Origin: Saccharopolyspora thermophila
GTDB lineage: Bacteria; Actinomycetota; Actinomycetes; Mycobacteriales; Pseudonocardiaceae
Reading direction: 5' to 3'
Length of the DNA: 64,000 bases
Assembly: GCF_014646075.1 (NCBI RefSeq)
Contig: NZ_BMMT01000006.1
Coordinates: 1 to 64,000, forward strand
Numbering within the stretch: the stretch's first letter is position 1; each line of letters begins with the position of its first letter. Shown piece after piece: positions 45,444-55,131 of the stretch. The position numbers and the translations under genes were made by a program. The notes under the pieces were generated by a model. That model saw only the letters and a list, made by a program, of their open reading frames with translations. It was not told where the DNA came from and did no database searches.

Positions 45444-46154
45444 TCACTGCCAGACGGCGATGCTGCGGCGGACCGGTACCGAGCCGGAGTTCGAGGCGAA
45501 CAGTTCCGGGGAGCGCTCGCGAATCTGCTCGATGTCATCGAAGACCGCTCGCAGGTGAGCTCGCAGGAGGCGACGGGCCTGTGCCACGTCGCCCGAGACG
45601 AGGCTGTCGAGGACCGCTTCGTGCTGGTCGATGAAGACCTGCGGCGGGGTGGCGTCCTGCAGGCCGAGGCGGCGGGCCCGGTCCAGGTGGCCCTTCGCCG
45701 CCACCACCGTCGGCCAGGCGCTCTCGTGTCCGCCCAGGCGCAGCAGGCCCTGGTGGAACGCCTCGTCCAGGCGGAAGAAGTCGGCCAAATCGCCCGCCGC
45801 CTGCCGCTGTTGAGCCAGGTTGTCCCGCAGCTCCGCCACGACCTCCGGGTCGGGGGCCGGTCCGACGTCCTCCAGTGAGGCCAGCTCCACCGCCTCCCGG
45901 AGGAACTGGGCGTCGGCGACCTTGCGCGGGTCCACCCGGGACACGAACGACCCGATCTTCGGGAAGATCTGCACGAAACCCTCCTGCGACAGCAGGATCA
46001 GGCCCTCGCGCACCGGCGTCCGGGACACTCCCAGCGACGCCGCGAGCTCGTTCTCCGACAGCGGCGCACCCGGCGGGTACTCCAGCGTGACCACCTTGTG
46101 GCGGAGCGTCTCGTACACGGCGCGCCGGTTGGTGCGCTTGCTGCTGTCGGGCAT
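45444..46154 (-). CDS. GntR-family (FCD) regulator of the sugar-acid operon
   Basis: A 236-residue regulator. The winged helix has YPPGAPLSENELAASLGVSR and TPVREGLILLSQEGF; the FCD domain has metal-ligand residues in FFRLDEAFHQGLL and HEAVLDSL. It is divergent from the ManD-like gene and probably represses that operon until a hexuronate or its derivative binds. A TACAAG-TG-CTTGTA palindrome in the shared promoter region is the likely operator. Confidence 0.88.
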   Translation of the reverse strand: MPDSSKRTNRRAVYETLRHKVVTLEYPPGAPLSENELAASLGVSRTPVREGLILLSQEGFVQIFPKIGSFVSRVDPRKVADAQFLREAVELASLEDVGPAPDPEVVAELRDNLAQQRQAAGDLADFFRLDEAFHQGLLRLGGHESAWPTVVAAKGHLDRARRLGLQDATPPQVFIDQHEAVLDSLVSGDVAQARRLLRAHLRAVFDDIEQIRERSPELFASNSGSVPVRRSIAVWQ

Positions 46155-46188
46155 GACCGCATCTTAGCCAGCCTTGACCTCGATTGCC

Positions 46189-46202
46189 TACAAGTGCTTG
46201 TA
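46189..46202. promoter_or_regulatory. Palindromic GntR operator candidate
   Basis: TACAAGTGCTTGTA is an inverted repeat of two 6 bp arms around TG, in the 127 bp between the divergent regulator and ManD-like genes. Sites of the type TTGTAT-ACAA are common for hexuronate-responsive GntR proteins. Confidence 0.5.
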
Positions 46203-46281
46203 TACCAGTCCTGTACGGCAGTGATCGGCACCTGCCAACGCCGCCACGCGGCGTCGAGCGGAAGCGAAGGAGCTGGAGTTC

Positions 46282-47493
46282 GTGAGCGTGATCGAGCGCG
46301 CCGAGGTCTTCGTCTGCTCGCCGGGCCGCAACTTCGTCACCCTGCGGATCACCACGTCCGACGGGGTCACCGGCCTCGGCGACGCCACGCTCAACGGCCG
46401 CGAGCTCGCCGTCGCCGGCTACCTGCGCGACCACGTGGCGCCGCTGCTGGTGGGCCGCGACCCGGCGCGGATCGAGGACATGTGGCAGTACCTGTACCGG
46501 GGCGCGTACTGGCGGCGCGGCCCGGTCACCATGACGGCCATCGCGGCCGTGGACACGGCACTGTGGGACATCAAGGGCAAGGTCGCCGGCCTCCCCCTCT
46601 ACCAGCTGCTCGGCGGCCGGTCCCGGGACGGCGTCCTGGTGTACGCGCACGCCAGCGGCACCGACGTGCCCGCGCTGCTCGACGACGTGGCCCGGCTGCG
46701 CGACCTCGGTTAGTCGGCGATCCGGGCACAGGCCGCCGTGCCGGGCATCGGCGGCACCTACGGGGTGCGTAAGGGCACCGGTGCCTACGAGCCCGCCGCC
46801 ACCGCGCTGCCCGACGAACAGGTGTGGTCCACCGAGGCGTACCTGGACCACGCACCGAAGTACCTGCGGGCCGTCCGCGAGCGGTTCGGCTTCGACTTCC
46901 ACCTGCTGCACGACGTGCACCACCGGCTCACCCCGATCGAGGCCGCGCGCTTCGGCAAGGAGGTCGAGGAATGCCGGCTGTTCTGGATGGAGGACCCGAC
47001 CCCGGCCGAGGACCAGGAGTCGTTCCGGCTGATCCGGCAGCACACCACCACCCCGATCGCGGTCGGCGAGGCGTTGAGCTCCATCTGGGACGTGCAGCGC
47101 CTGATCACTGAGCAGCTCATCGACTACGTGCGCTGCACCGTGGTGCACGCCGGGGGAATCACGCACCTGCGACGGATCTTCGACCTCGCGGCGCTGCACC
47201 AGGTGCGGACCGGGTCACACGGAGCCACCGACCTCTCGCCGGTGACCCTGGCCGCGGCCGTGCACGTCGACACGGCGGTGCCCAACTTCGGCATCCAGGA
47301 GTACATGGCGCACGCGGAGGTCACCGGCGAGGTCTTCCGCAGCGGCGTGCGGTACCGGGACGGGATGCTGCACGTGGGCGAGCAACCGGGGCTGGGCGTG
47401 GAGTTCGACGAGCAGGCGGCGTCCCGCTTCCCGTACGAGGCCCGTTACCTGCCCGTCGCCCGCCGCCTCGACGGTTCCGTCCACGACTGGTGA
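46282..47493 (+). pseudogene. Mannonate dehydratase-like (ManD, enolase superfamily), broken by an in-frame TAG
   Basis: Codons 1-143 from GTG 46282 give the capping domain ([40 protein letters not shown]). Codon 144 is TAG (46711-46713), after which the same frame continues without any gap: SAIRAQ (the R-x-Q motif), the metal ligands in [23 protein letters not shown] and AVGEALSS, to the usual C-terminus RLDGSVHDW. Total length (403 residues) equals an intact ManD. Family members have Tyr at the interrupted site (G-Y-K-A-I-R), so TAC to TAG is the simplest event. Restart at GTG 46738 would give a fragment only. It would dehydrate a hexonate such as mannonate. Confidence 0.85.
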
Positions 47494-47506
47494 TCTGGAG
47501 CGACCC

Positions 47507-49088
47507 GTGACCGCACCACGCCTGGACCGCACCACCGCGGCCCGACTGCCGGCTGACGCGCGCCCCCGGGTGGACCCGGGCGAGCTCCGCCCCAGGGTCG
47601 TCCACTTCGGACTCGGCGCGTTCCATCGGGCGCACCAGGCCGTCTACACCGAGACCGCCGCGGCGGCCACCGGCGAGCCCTGGGGGATCGTCGCGGTCGC
47701 ACCGCGGTCCGAGGGCCCCGTGACGGCGCTGCGCGAGCAGGACCTCCTGTACTCGGTGACCGACCGGGAGCCCGGTGCGCAGCGCACCCGCGTGGTGGGC
47801 GCGTTCGCCGACGCCCTCCGCATGGGCCCGGACGCCGCACACCTCACCGAACTCCTCGCCGGCGAGGAGGTTTCGGTGGTGACGATGACCATCACGGAGA
47901 AGGCGTACTGTCGCCGCCCCGACACCGGCGCGTTGGACCTCGACGCGCCCGGCATCGCCGCGGACCTGGCCGCGACCGCCGTCGACGGCGCGCCGTTGGG
48001 CACCGTGATCGGTCGGCTCGCCGCCTGCCTGGTGGCCCGCCACCGCGCCTCGGCCGCACCGATCTCGGTGGTGTGCTGCGACAACATGACCGGCAACGGT
48101 GCGGCGCTCGCCGCCGCGGTGACCGGGTTCGTCGCCGCCTCGGCGTGGCCGGACCGGGCGGCGGTGCTGGACTGGATGGCCGGCAGCGTCACCTTCCCCG
48201 CCACGGTCGTGGACCGCATCGTTCCGGCCGTCACGCGGCAGGAACGCGATGCCGCCCGCGCCGCGCTCGGCCTTCGCGACGAGATGGCCGTGTTCGGCGA
48301 GCCGTACCGGCAGTGGGTGCTCGAAGACGCGTTCGCCGCACCACGTCCCCGCTGGGAGCTCGACGGCGCGTTGTTCGTCCCCGACGTGGCGCCCTACCAG
48401 CTGATGAAGCTGCGGCTGCTCAACGGCGCGCACTCGGCCCTCGCCTACCTCGGCCTGGCCGCGGGCTGCCGGACGGTCGCCGACGTGCTCGCCACCGGCT
48501 GGGGCGAGCGCCTGGTCCGCCGCTTCGGCAGCGAGGTGGCGACCACGCTGCCCGGCGCGGGCCTGGACCATCAGTCCTAACCTCGGCGACCTCGTCGAAC
48601 GCTTCAGCAACCCCGCGATGCACCACCTGCTCCGGCAGATCGGCTCCGACGGTTCGCTGAAGATCCCGGAGCGGTGGCTGGGCCCGCTGCGGGAACTCCG
48701 GAGCGCGGGCAGCACCGCGCCGATGCTGGAACTCGCGCTCGCCGGGTGGATCAACGCGACGCGACCGGCCACCGGCGGTGGGCAGTGGTTCGGCACCACC
48801 GACCCGGCTTCCGCGCGCCTCGCCGACTGCTGGGCGACACCCGGCGGACCGCGGGCCGTGGTCGCCGCGCTGCTGCGCGCGGTGGGCGCCGCCGACCTCG
48901 CCGACGACGAGCAGCTGCTGACCGCGGTGGCCGACCGGCTCCCCGCGGTCGAAGCAGGCCGGATCGACCTTGAGAACCCGGTCCCCGACGGGACCACACC
49001 AGTCCGCTGCTGCGGGTGCAAAGGAGCACGCGATGACGCGCAACGGGTCGACCACCGCACCGGGGGTCGCCAACAGAACGACCGGTGA
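47507..49088 (+). pseudogene. Mannitol dehydrogenase/fructuronate reductase-like, frameshifted
   Basis: From ATG 47507 the first 350 residues are a polyol-specific long-chain dehydrogenase: VVHFGLGAFHRAHQAVY, TITEKAYC, CCDNMTGNG and the catalytic KLRLLNGAH. The frame stops at 48578-48580, but the family C-terminus resumes at once in the +1 frame (LGDLVERFSNPAMHHLLRQI and LKIPERWLGPLREL) to about 49088. TCC-TAA-CCT at the break becomes Ser-Tyr-Leu if one A is removed, so a single-base insertion is likely. It would reduce fructuronate to mannonate. The end overlaps the transporter gene, though the real C-terminus may be earlier. Confidence 0.83.
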
Positions 49089-50409
49089 CCTCGCCAGAGC
49101 CGCCGTCTCGGGGTGGCTGGGCACCGCCATGGAGTTCATGGACTTCCAGCTGTACTCGCTGGCGGCGGCGATCGTCTTCAACGAGATCTTCTTCCCCAAC
49201 GTCAGCCCCGCCATCGGGTTGATCGCCGCGATGGGCACCTACGGCGTCGGCTACGTGGCTCGCCTGGTGGGCGCCATCTACTTCGGGCGGATGGGCGACC
49301 GCGTCGGCCGCAAGAAGGTCCTGTTTCTCACCATCGCCCTGATGGGCGGCTCCACCACGCTGATCGGCGTGCTGCCGACCTATCAGCAGATCGGCATCCT
49401 CGCGCCAGTGCTGCTCGTCGCGCTGCGGCTGGTGCAGGGCTTCGGTGCGGGCGCCGAGCTCGCCGGGGCCACCACCATGCTCGCCGAGTACGCGCCGGTG
49501 CGCCGTCGCGGCCTGATCGCCTCGCTGGTGAGCCTCGGCACGAACTCCGGAACCCTGGCGGCGTCCGCGCTGTGGGCGGTGCTGCTCGCGGTGCTGTCCG
49601 AGGAGCAGCTGCTGTCGTGGGGCTGGCGGCTGCCGTTCCTGCTCAGCTTCGCGCTGATGGTCTTCGCGGTGTGGCTGCGCCGGAACCTCAGGGAGAGCCC
49701 CGTCTTCGAGCAGCGCGCGGACGTGGCCGGCGGGGTGGCGCTGTCCCGCGAGGAGCTGCGCGCCAAGGCCGACGCGGGCGAGGGGCTGGAAGCCGCGCTG
49801 CACCAGCGCAAGGGCCGGGCGTTCCTGGTGGCTCTGGGCCTGCGGTTCGGGCAGGCCGGGAACTCCGGGCTGGTGCAGACCTTCCTGCTGGGCTACATCG
49901 CGACGTTCCTGCTGATGGACCGCGCCGTGGGCACCAACGCGATCATGTACGGCTCGCTACTGGGGTTCGCCACCGTGCCGCTGGTGGGCATGCTCGGCGA
50001 CCGCTTCGGCCGCCGCCCGATCTACCTCGCGCTGACCGCGGCCACGGCCGTCCTGGCATTCCCGATGATGGCGCTGATCGCCAGCGGCAGCGTCGTCGCG
50101 CTGACCCTGGCGATGGTGGTCGGGCTCAACATCGGCGTGCTGGCGCTGTTCTCGCTGGAAAGCGTGACGATGGCCGAGCTGTTCGGCGCGCGCACCCGGT
50201 TCACTCAGCTCGGCCTGGCCAAGGAGCTCGGCGGGATCCTCGCGACGGCGACCGGCCCGGTGCTGGCCGCGACGTTCACCGAGCTCACCGGTCACTGGTG
50301 GCCGATCGCCGCGATGCTCGTGGTCTACTCGCTCATCACCCTGGTGTCCGCGGTGGTCTCCCCGGAGGTCCGCGGCCGGGATCTGGTCCGACTGGAGGAT
50401 GCTGCATGA
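49033..50409 (+). CDS. MFS transporter, metabolite:H+ symporter (MHS) type
   Basis: A 458-residue transporter with 12 predicted helices. GWLGTAMEFMDFQLYSLAAA is the MHS first-helix signature, GRMGDRVGRKKVL the A-motif and GMLGDRFGRRPIYL its repeat in the second half; RLVQGFGAGAELAGATTML is also typical. It likely imports a sugar acid with protons. The ATG follows AAAGGAGCACGCG and its stop overlaps the next start (ATGA). Confidence 0.88.
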   Translation: MTRNGSTTAPGVANRTTGDLARAAVSGWLGTAMEFMDFQLYSLAAAIVFNEIFFPNVSPAIGLIAAMGTYGVGYVARLVGAIYFGRMGDRVGRKKVLFLTIALMGGSTTLIGVLPTYQQIGILAPVLLVALRLVQGFGAGAELAGATTMLAEYAPVRRRGLIASLVSLGTNSGTLAASALWAVLLAVLSEEQLLSWGWRLPFLLSFALMVFAVWLRRNLRESPVFEQRADVAGGVALSREELRAKADAGEGLEAALHQRKGRAFLVALGLRFGQAGNSGLVQTFLLGYIATFLLMDRAVGTNAIMYGSLLGFATVPLVGMLGDRFGRRPIYLALTAATAVLAFPMMALIASGSVVALTLAMVVGLNIGVLALFSLESVTMAELFGARTRFTQLGLAKELGGILATATGPVLAATFTELTGHWWPIAAMLVVYSLITLVSAVVSPEVRGRDLVRLEDAA

Positions 50410-51428
50410 AGGCAGTCGTCGTGCACGGAGCGGGAGACCTGCGAGTCGAGCAGCGCCCGGATCCCCGGCCCGCCCCGGGCGAGGTGCTGGTCGCCATGGA
50501 GTGGGGCGGGATCTGCGGATCCGACCTGTCGTACTGGAAGCACGGGTCGACCGGGACCGCGGTGCTGCGTCACCCCATGGTGCTGGGCCACGAGGTCGCC
50601 GGGCGGATCCGCGAGCTCGGTGCCGGGGTGACGGGTCTGGAGCCGGGCCAGCCGGTGACGTTCCATCCGGCCAAGCTGGTCGGTCCGCTGCCGGAGCACC
50701 TCGCCGGGCGCAGCAACCTGCATCCGGAGGTGCGCTATTTCGGCTCGGCGGCGTCCGATCCGCACACCGACGGCGGGTTCTGCGAGCTGAAGGCGGTCCC
50801 GGTCGACCAGGTCCGGCCGCTGCCCGGTGGGGTGAGCACCCGGCACGGGGCGGTCGCCGAACCGCTCGCGGTCGCCCTGCACGCGGTGCGTCGGGCGGGG
50901 GACGTGCGCGGGCGCACCGTGCTGGTCAACGGGTGCGGCGCGATCGGGTCGCTGGTGGTGGCCGCGGCGAAGTTCGCCGGGGCCGGTGCGGTGATCGCCG
51001 CGGACGTCCGCGCGGCTTCGCTGGACGTGGCGCGCGCCATGGGCGCCGACCGCACCGTCAACGTGGGATCGGATGAGCTGCTGCCCGCGGACGCCGACAT
51101 CTCGTTCGAGGCGTCCGGGGTGACGCGGGCGCTGGGGTCGGTGCTGCGCGCGACCGCCAAGGGCGGCACCGTCGTCCAGGTCGGTAACCTCCCCGGGACC
51201 GACGCGCCGGCTGCGCTCGGCGACCTGGTCACCAGGGAACTGACCTGGATCGGGTCCTACCGGTTCGCGGAGGAGATCGACGACGCCATCGCGGCGCTCG
51301 CCGAAGGTTTGGACGTGGGGCCGCTGATCACGCACACCTTCGGCATCGACGAGGCGGAGCAGGCGATGCGGGTCGCCGCCGATCCCGGGGCCGGCAGCGG
51401 CAAGGTGCTGCTGCGCCTCGGCGGCTGA
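50406..51428 (+). CDS. L-idonate 5-dehydrogenase-like enzyme
   Basis: A 340-residue zinc-dependent medium-chain dehydrogenase of the IdnD type. Catalytic zinc residues Cys37 (GGICGSDL) and His62-Glu63 (VLGHEVAG) are present and VNGCGAIGSLVVAAA binds NAD(P). The family-specific RYFGSAA and DGGF are conserved, but the structural-zinc lobe before them (about 90-105) has no cysteine where four are usual. It would oxidise idonate or a related acid at C5. It is coupled to the MHS gene by a 4 bp overlap. Confidence 0.85.
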   Translation: MKAVVVHGAGDLRVEQRPDPRPAPGEVLVAMEWGGICGSDLSYWKHGSTGTAVLRHPMVLGHEVAGRIRELGAGVTGLEPGQPVTFHPAKLVGPLPEHLAGRSNLHPEVRYFGSAASDPHTDGGFCELKAVPVDQVRPLPGGVSTRHGAVAEPLAVALHAVRRAGDVRGRTVLVNGCGAIGSLVVAAAKFAGAGAVIAADVRAASLDVARAMGADRTVNVGSDELLPADADISFEASGVTRALGSVLRATAKGGTVVQVGNLPGTDAPAALGDLVTRELTWIGSYRFAEEIDDAIAALAEGLDVGPLITHTFGIDEAEQAMRVAADPGAGSGKVLLRLGG

Positions 51429-51651
51429 CCGCGGCGAACAGGTGGGCGGAACTCGCCCGCGGAGTTCCGCACGCGCGTCCGCCCGGAGGTGACCGGCGCG
51501 TTCATCTGGCGTCCTCTGTGGACGCCGAGGGCTGTCGATCTTCACGGCGCGTGGCCGCTCATCCCGCGGGGTGACCACCGGTCGGGTTCTCGGACATCGA
51601 CTGGGGAGGCCCGACGCCGCGGATACGCAGAACGGGTTCCGCAGACAGCTC

Positions 51652-51834
51652 TCAGACCGGCTCGACCACCACGTCGGCGGACACGACACCGGTCGAGGCG
51701 ACGACCCGCTTCGGCCGGCGCATGCCCCACGGGCCGCGCGGCGCCAGCGCGTCGACCGGAACCCGGCAGGCCCGCCCGCCCACCACCGGCGCGGGCATGG
51801 TCTCGTGCGCGTCGAAGTCGATCTCGTTGGACAC
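51652..51834 (-). CDS. Small hypothetical protein
   Basis: A 60-residue protein starting from a GTG with a GGGGAG binding site at proper distance. It opens MSNEIDFDAHETMPAPVVGG, continues with a basic PWGMRRPKR segment, and ends in valine-rich VVSADVVVEPV. No family is recognised and no membrane or secretion signal is visible. The acidic front and short length would allow a peptide-precursor or antitoxin role, but nothing nearby supports either. Confidence 0.55.
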   Translation of the reverse strand: MSNEIDFDAHETMPAPVVGGRACRVPVDALAPRGPWGMRRPKRVVASTGVVSADVVVEPV

Positions 51835-52467
51835 AGTCGTCTCCCCGAATGAGACTTGATCCTTGAACGCGAGCGGGCGCGCGGCGTTCCGCCGCGGCCC
51901 TTCCCAGTGTGGCCCGTCGCGCCCGAACCCGCGCAACCGGGGGGCGGTTGACGCTTCCACCAGCGGTGATGCCGGCGGGCTCAGCGGCGCGGCAGCAGCG
52001 GGCCGGAGTCGGTCAGCACGGTGTCGGCGCTGCTCACGCGATCGCCCCACCAGCGCCGCCGGGCGCATCGCCGAGAGCCTGCACCTGCGCACCGGCGGCA
52101 CCGAGGGCCGCCGGAGCTACCGCAACCCGCTGGCCCGCCGCCGCGACACCCTCGCCTTCCTGGACGACACCGTCGAGTCCGCGCTCGCACTGGCTGCCGA
52201 ATCCTGACCGCGGCACCGCACCCACGAACCAGTCCCCACGAGACCGGGCTGCCGCGACCACTATGGACACCCGATGACGTCCCGAGATACGCACGCCGAG
52301 GCGGCAAACCCCCGGAAGTCTTGAACCCACACACCCACACGCGCCACAACGAGCCCCCAGGTTTGCCGAAACCTGGAGACCGACACGCCCTCGCGTGTTG
52401 GGTGGGGTTTTCCGAAAGTTGGTGTCGGGGGTGGTCTCTGGGGCGAAGTGGGGTGCCGGCGGACCCG
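51835..52467. other. Gene-poor stretch with a C-terminal gene scrap and palindromes
   Basis: 633 bp. At 52061-52207 the plus strand reads RIAESLHLRTGG..GRRSYRNPLARRRDTL..DDTVESALALAAES and stops, with coding-like third positions but no start, suggesting the tail of a lost gene. Hairpins follow at 52357-52398. Nothing else was recognised. Confidence 0.4.
52357..52398. repeat. Two adjacent perfect palindromes
   Basis: CCAGGTTTGCCGAAACCTGG (52357-52376) folds into an 8 bp stem with a GCCG loop; ACACGC-CCTC-GCGTGT (52383-52398) folds into a 6 bp stem. They lie downstream of the PIG-L gene, which ends at 52468 on the minus strand, and could form its terminator. The first resembles the hairpins at 22045-22101. 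Confidence 0.55.
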
Positions 52468-55131
52468 CTAGAGATCTGCGGCCGAGGCCGCCGTGGCACC
52501 CGCCGGTGTGCCGAATCCCGCCAGCAGCCGCGCGGGGGTTCCCGCCACCGGCAGCCGGACCTCGCGGTTCCCGTGGCCGTCCACCTCGATCCGCTGCTCG
52601 GCCAGCACGGCACCTCCCGGGTCGACGACGAACAGGTGCACCACACCCGGGCCGTGCACCGCCAGACCCGCAAGGACCTCACCCTGCTCCGCGCGGGCAC
52701 CGGTGAGCCGGGTGGCCCTGGCACCGGCGGGCGGTGCCCCGCCCAGCGAGGTACCGAGCCGCACCGCCTGCGCCACCGACTCCACGGAGTCCACGGAGGA
52801 CAGCGCGTCGAGCGGGAGGACCGCGGCGGGCGGCGGGACCGGATCGCCCGCCGGGTGGTCCGCCAGCACCGCGCGACCCCAGCGGTACGGGTCGCCCTGC
52901 ACGCCTGCCCACGTGGACCAGCCGATCCGCGACTGGCCGGTCTGGTCCTGCGTGTCGGAGTCGTACACCAGCACGTCCAAACCCATCCGCAGCGGGTCCA
53001 CCGAGCCGGGCAGCACCCGCAGCGGGATCGACACCTCCACCGCGTACCCGTCGGCACGCACCTTCGAGGCGACCGTGACGCCCGGTGCGGTCTGCTCGCC
53101 GGGGCCCTGGTGGTTGTCGGCGTCCCGGACATGGCACGGGGGCCCGTCGCCCCGCGTGGTCGGCAGCACGGCCAGCTTGAACGTGCTCGAGGTGTTCTCG
53201 GAGTCACCCTTCGGGTCGATGGCGATCTCGACGGCGTCCGTGCGCCAGTGCCGCTTGCAGTCCTCCGGGGCCAGCGGCGTGCCCCGCTGGTCGTCCACCA
53301 CGTCGACCAGCACGTGCAGGGCGTCGCCGTGCCAGGACAGCCGCGCGGTGGCGGCGCAGTCCGGTGGGGCGCACTGCTCGCCCTCCCACAGCGCGGACGC
53401 ATCCAGCACCGCACCGGGGTATTCGCCCGGCCCGGCCTCGCCGTCCACTACCGGTTCCGCGGCGGCCCGCGGGATCGTCGTGGCCGGGACCAGTTCCAGC
53501 GCGGCCGTGCTCGTCCGGGTCGTGCCATCGGTGGTTCGCACGGTCAGCTGATACGGGTGGTCACCGCCCTGCGTTCCGGTGGGCATCCGCGGATCGGTGC
53601 TGCGCACCCGGAAGTCCACGACCCGGGTCTCGCCCGGAGCGAGGTCCGGGAACTGCTGCTCCGCCGACGCGACTTCGAAGCCCCGCGGCGGTTCGAACCG
53701 CACCGTCCCGGACCGCGCGGTGGCGCTGTTGTTGCGCACCACCGCCTGGACATCGCGTGCACCGAGCGCCGGAACGGTCTGCACCGGGTCCACCGCGTCC
53801 AGCAGCAACGGCAGCCCCGCCGCGGACGCCCACCGCTGGAACTCCGCGACGCCGGGCAGCGGAGCCTGCTCCGCCACGACCGGTGGCACGACGTCGACCC
53901 GCAGCTCGGTTTCGCCTTCGCCCTGCGCGGATCGCACCCGCACCGGCAGCGGCACCCGCCCGGGTTCGCGGCCCGGCGGCACGGCGATGTCGAACTCCGC
54001 CCGCGCGGTCGCGCCCGGTTCCACCGGACCGAACGCGCCGTCGCCGCGGACCTCCCACCCCGGCGGCACCTCCGGCTCGATCCGCCCGGCGCGCAGCGGC
54101 GTTGACGCCGGAGCGGTCACCTCGACGCCGACCCGCACGACCTCGCCCGGAACGACCCGCGCCCGGTCGGCCACCGCCGCCAGGCCGGTGCCGACCGGCA
54201 GACCGCCGGGGATCGGCAGCAGTGCGCCCAGCAGCGGTGCGTCCGGACCCTGCGCGCCCGGGGCGTGCGGCGCGCGGTTGGCCAGTTCGGTGAGATGGTC
54301 GCAGCCGATCCGCGCGGGGTCATCGGGGATGTCCGGGCGACCGGCCCAGCCCTGGGTGCGGTACTCGCGTTCGGCGAGCCGTTCCCGCTGCTCCCAGCTC
54401 ATCCCGCCCGGGGCCGTGCGGCCACCCCACGCGTAGTACTCCGGCCCCGGCGATTCCGCCGGTGTCGTGCGCTGCTCGCAGTCCGGTCCGTGGACCTCCT
54501 CCTCGGCACCGGCGGCGTTGGACAGCACCCGGCGCACCGACCAGGGCGCCAGGCCCTCGTCGCCGATCTGCTCGGGGAAGACCGCCGGATCGGCCGCCGC
54601 CCGGTACGCCTCCAGCGCGAGGCGCGCGGCGTACTGGTGGTTGCCGTGGTTGCCCGGCGTGGGCGCGGGATCCATGGTGACGACCACCTCGGGCCGCGTC
54701 TGCCGGACGACGCGGACCAGCCTCGCCAGGACGTCGTGGTGGTTCCACGCGGATGCCGTCAGCGGCGCGCTCACCGTGTAGTACAGGTCCGGCTTGTCCA
54801 GGTTGTACACGTCGGAGACGCCGAGGGCGCCCACCGCGCGGCGCTCCTCGCTCTCCCGCAGCAGCCCGAGCGCCGGCCCTTCCTCCGGGCCGACCGCGTT
54901 GCCGCCGCCCTCGCCGCGGGTGATGGTCACGACCCCGATGCGCACCTGATGGTCGTGCTGCCACTGGCCGAAGGTCGACAGCAGCGACGCCTCGTCGTCC
55001 GGGTGCGCGCCGACGAACAGCACGTCCAGATCCGGATCGGCCGGCTGCGCCGATCCCGTGGGTGTCAGGATCCCGAAGCCCAGCAGCGCCGCCAGCGCAA
55101 GCGCCGGTCCGCCGCGTCGCAGTGGTCCCAC
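52468..55131 (-). CDS. Secreted PIG-L family deacetylase with C-terminal carbohydrate-binding domain
   Basis: An 887-residue exported protein. After a signal peptide (about 1-27, ending GSAQ), the PIG-L/LmbE domain carries the zinc motif VGAHPDDEASL and the later GNHGNHQYAARL histidine motif. Middle regions (about 310-560) are Ig-like/NEW3-type beta domains, and about 580-800 resembles a CBM9-like sugar-binding domain (HWRTDAVEIAIDPKG, YAVEVSIPL). It probably removes N-acetyl groups from an external glycan or glycolipid. The GTG at 55131 follows GAGGAGAGTGCG. Confidence 0.83.
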   Translation of the reverse strand: MGPLRRGGPALALAALLGFGILTPTGSAQPADPDLDVLFVGAHPDDEASLLSTFGQWQHDHQVRIGVVTITRGEGGGNAVGPEEGPALGLLRESEERRAVGALGVSDVYNLDKPDLYYTVSAPLTASAWNHHDVLARLVRVVRQTRPEVVVTMDPAPTPGNHGNHQYAARLALEAYRAAADPAVFPEQIGDEGLAPWSVRRVLSNAAGAEEEVHGPDCEQRTTPAESPGPEYYAWGGRTAPGGMSWEQRERLAEREYRTQGWAGRPDIPDDPARIGCDHLTELANRAPHAPGAQGPDAPLLGALLPIPGGLPVGTGLAAVADRARVVPGEVVRVGVEVTAPASTPLRAGRIEPEVPPGWEVRGDGAFGPVEPGATARAEFDIAVPPGREPGRVPLPVRVRSAQGEGETELRVDVVPPVVAEQAPLPGVAEFQRWASAAGLPLLLDAVDPVQTVPALGARDVQAVVRNNSATARSGTVRFEPPRGFEVASAEQQFPDLAPGETRVVDFRVRSTDPRMPTGTQGGDHPYQLTVRTTDGTTRTSTAALELVPATTIPRAAAEPVVDGEAGPGEYPGAVLDASALWEGEQCAPPDCAATARLSWHGDALHVLVDVVDDQRGTPLAPEDCKRHWRTDAVEIAIDPKGDSENTSSTFKLAVLPTTRGDGPPCHVRDADNHQGPGEQTAPGVTVASKVRADGYAVEVSIPLRVLPGSVDPLRMGLDVLVYDSDTQDQTGQSRIGWSTWAGVQGDPYRWGRAVLADHPAGDPVPPPAAVLPLDALSSVDSVESVAQAVRLGTSLGGAPPAGARATRLTGARAEQGEVLAGLAVHGPGVVHLFVVDPGGAVLAEQRIEVDGHGNREVRLPVAGTPARLLAGFGTPAGATAASAADL

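Noticed and set aside
46738..47493. Separate intact gene starting at GTG 46738
   Set aside because: It is in the same frame as the upstream 143 codons and begins in the middle of the enolase-superfamily barrel, so it is the rest of a gene cut by a TAG codon.
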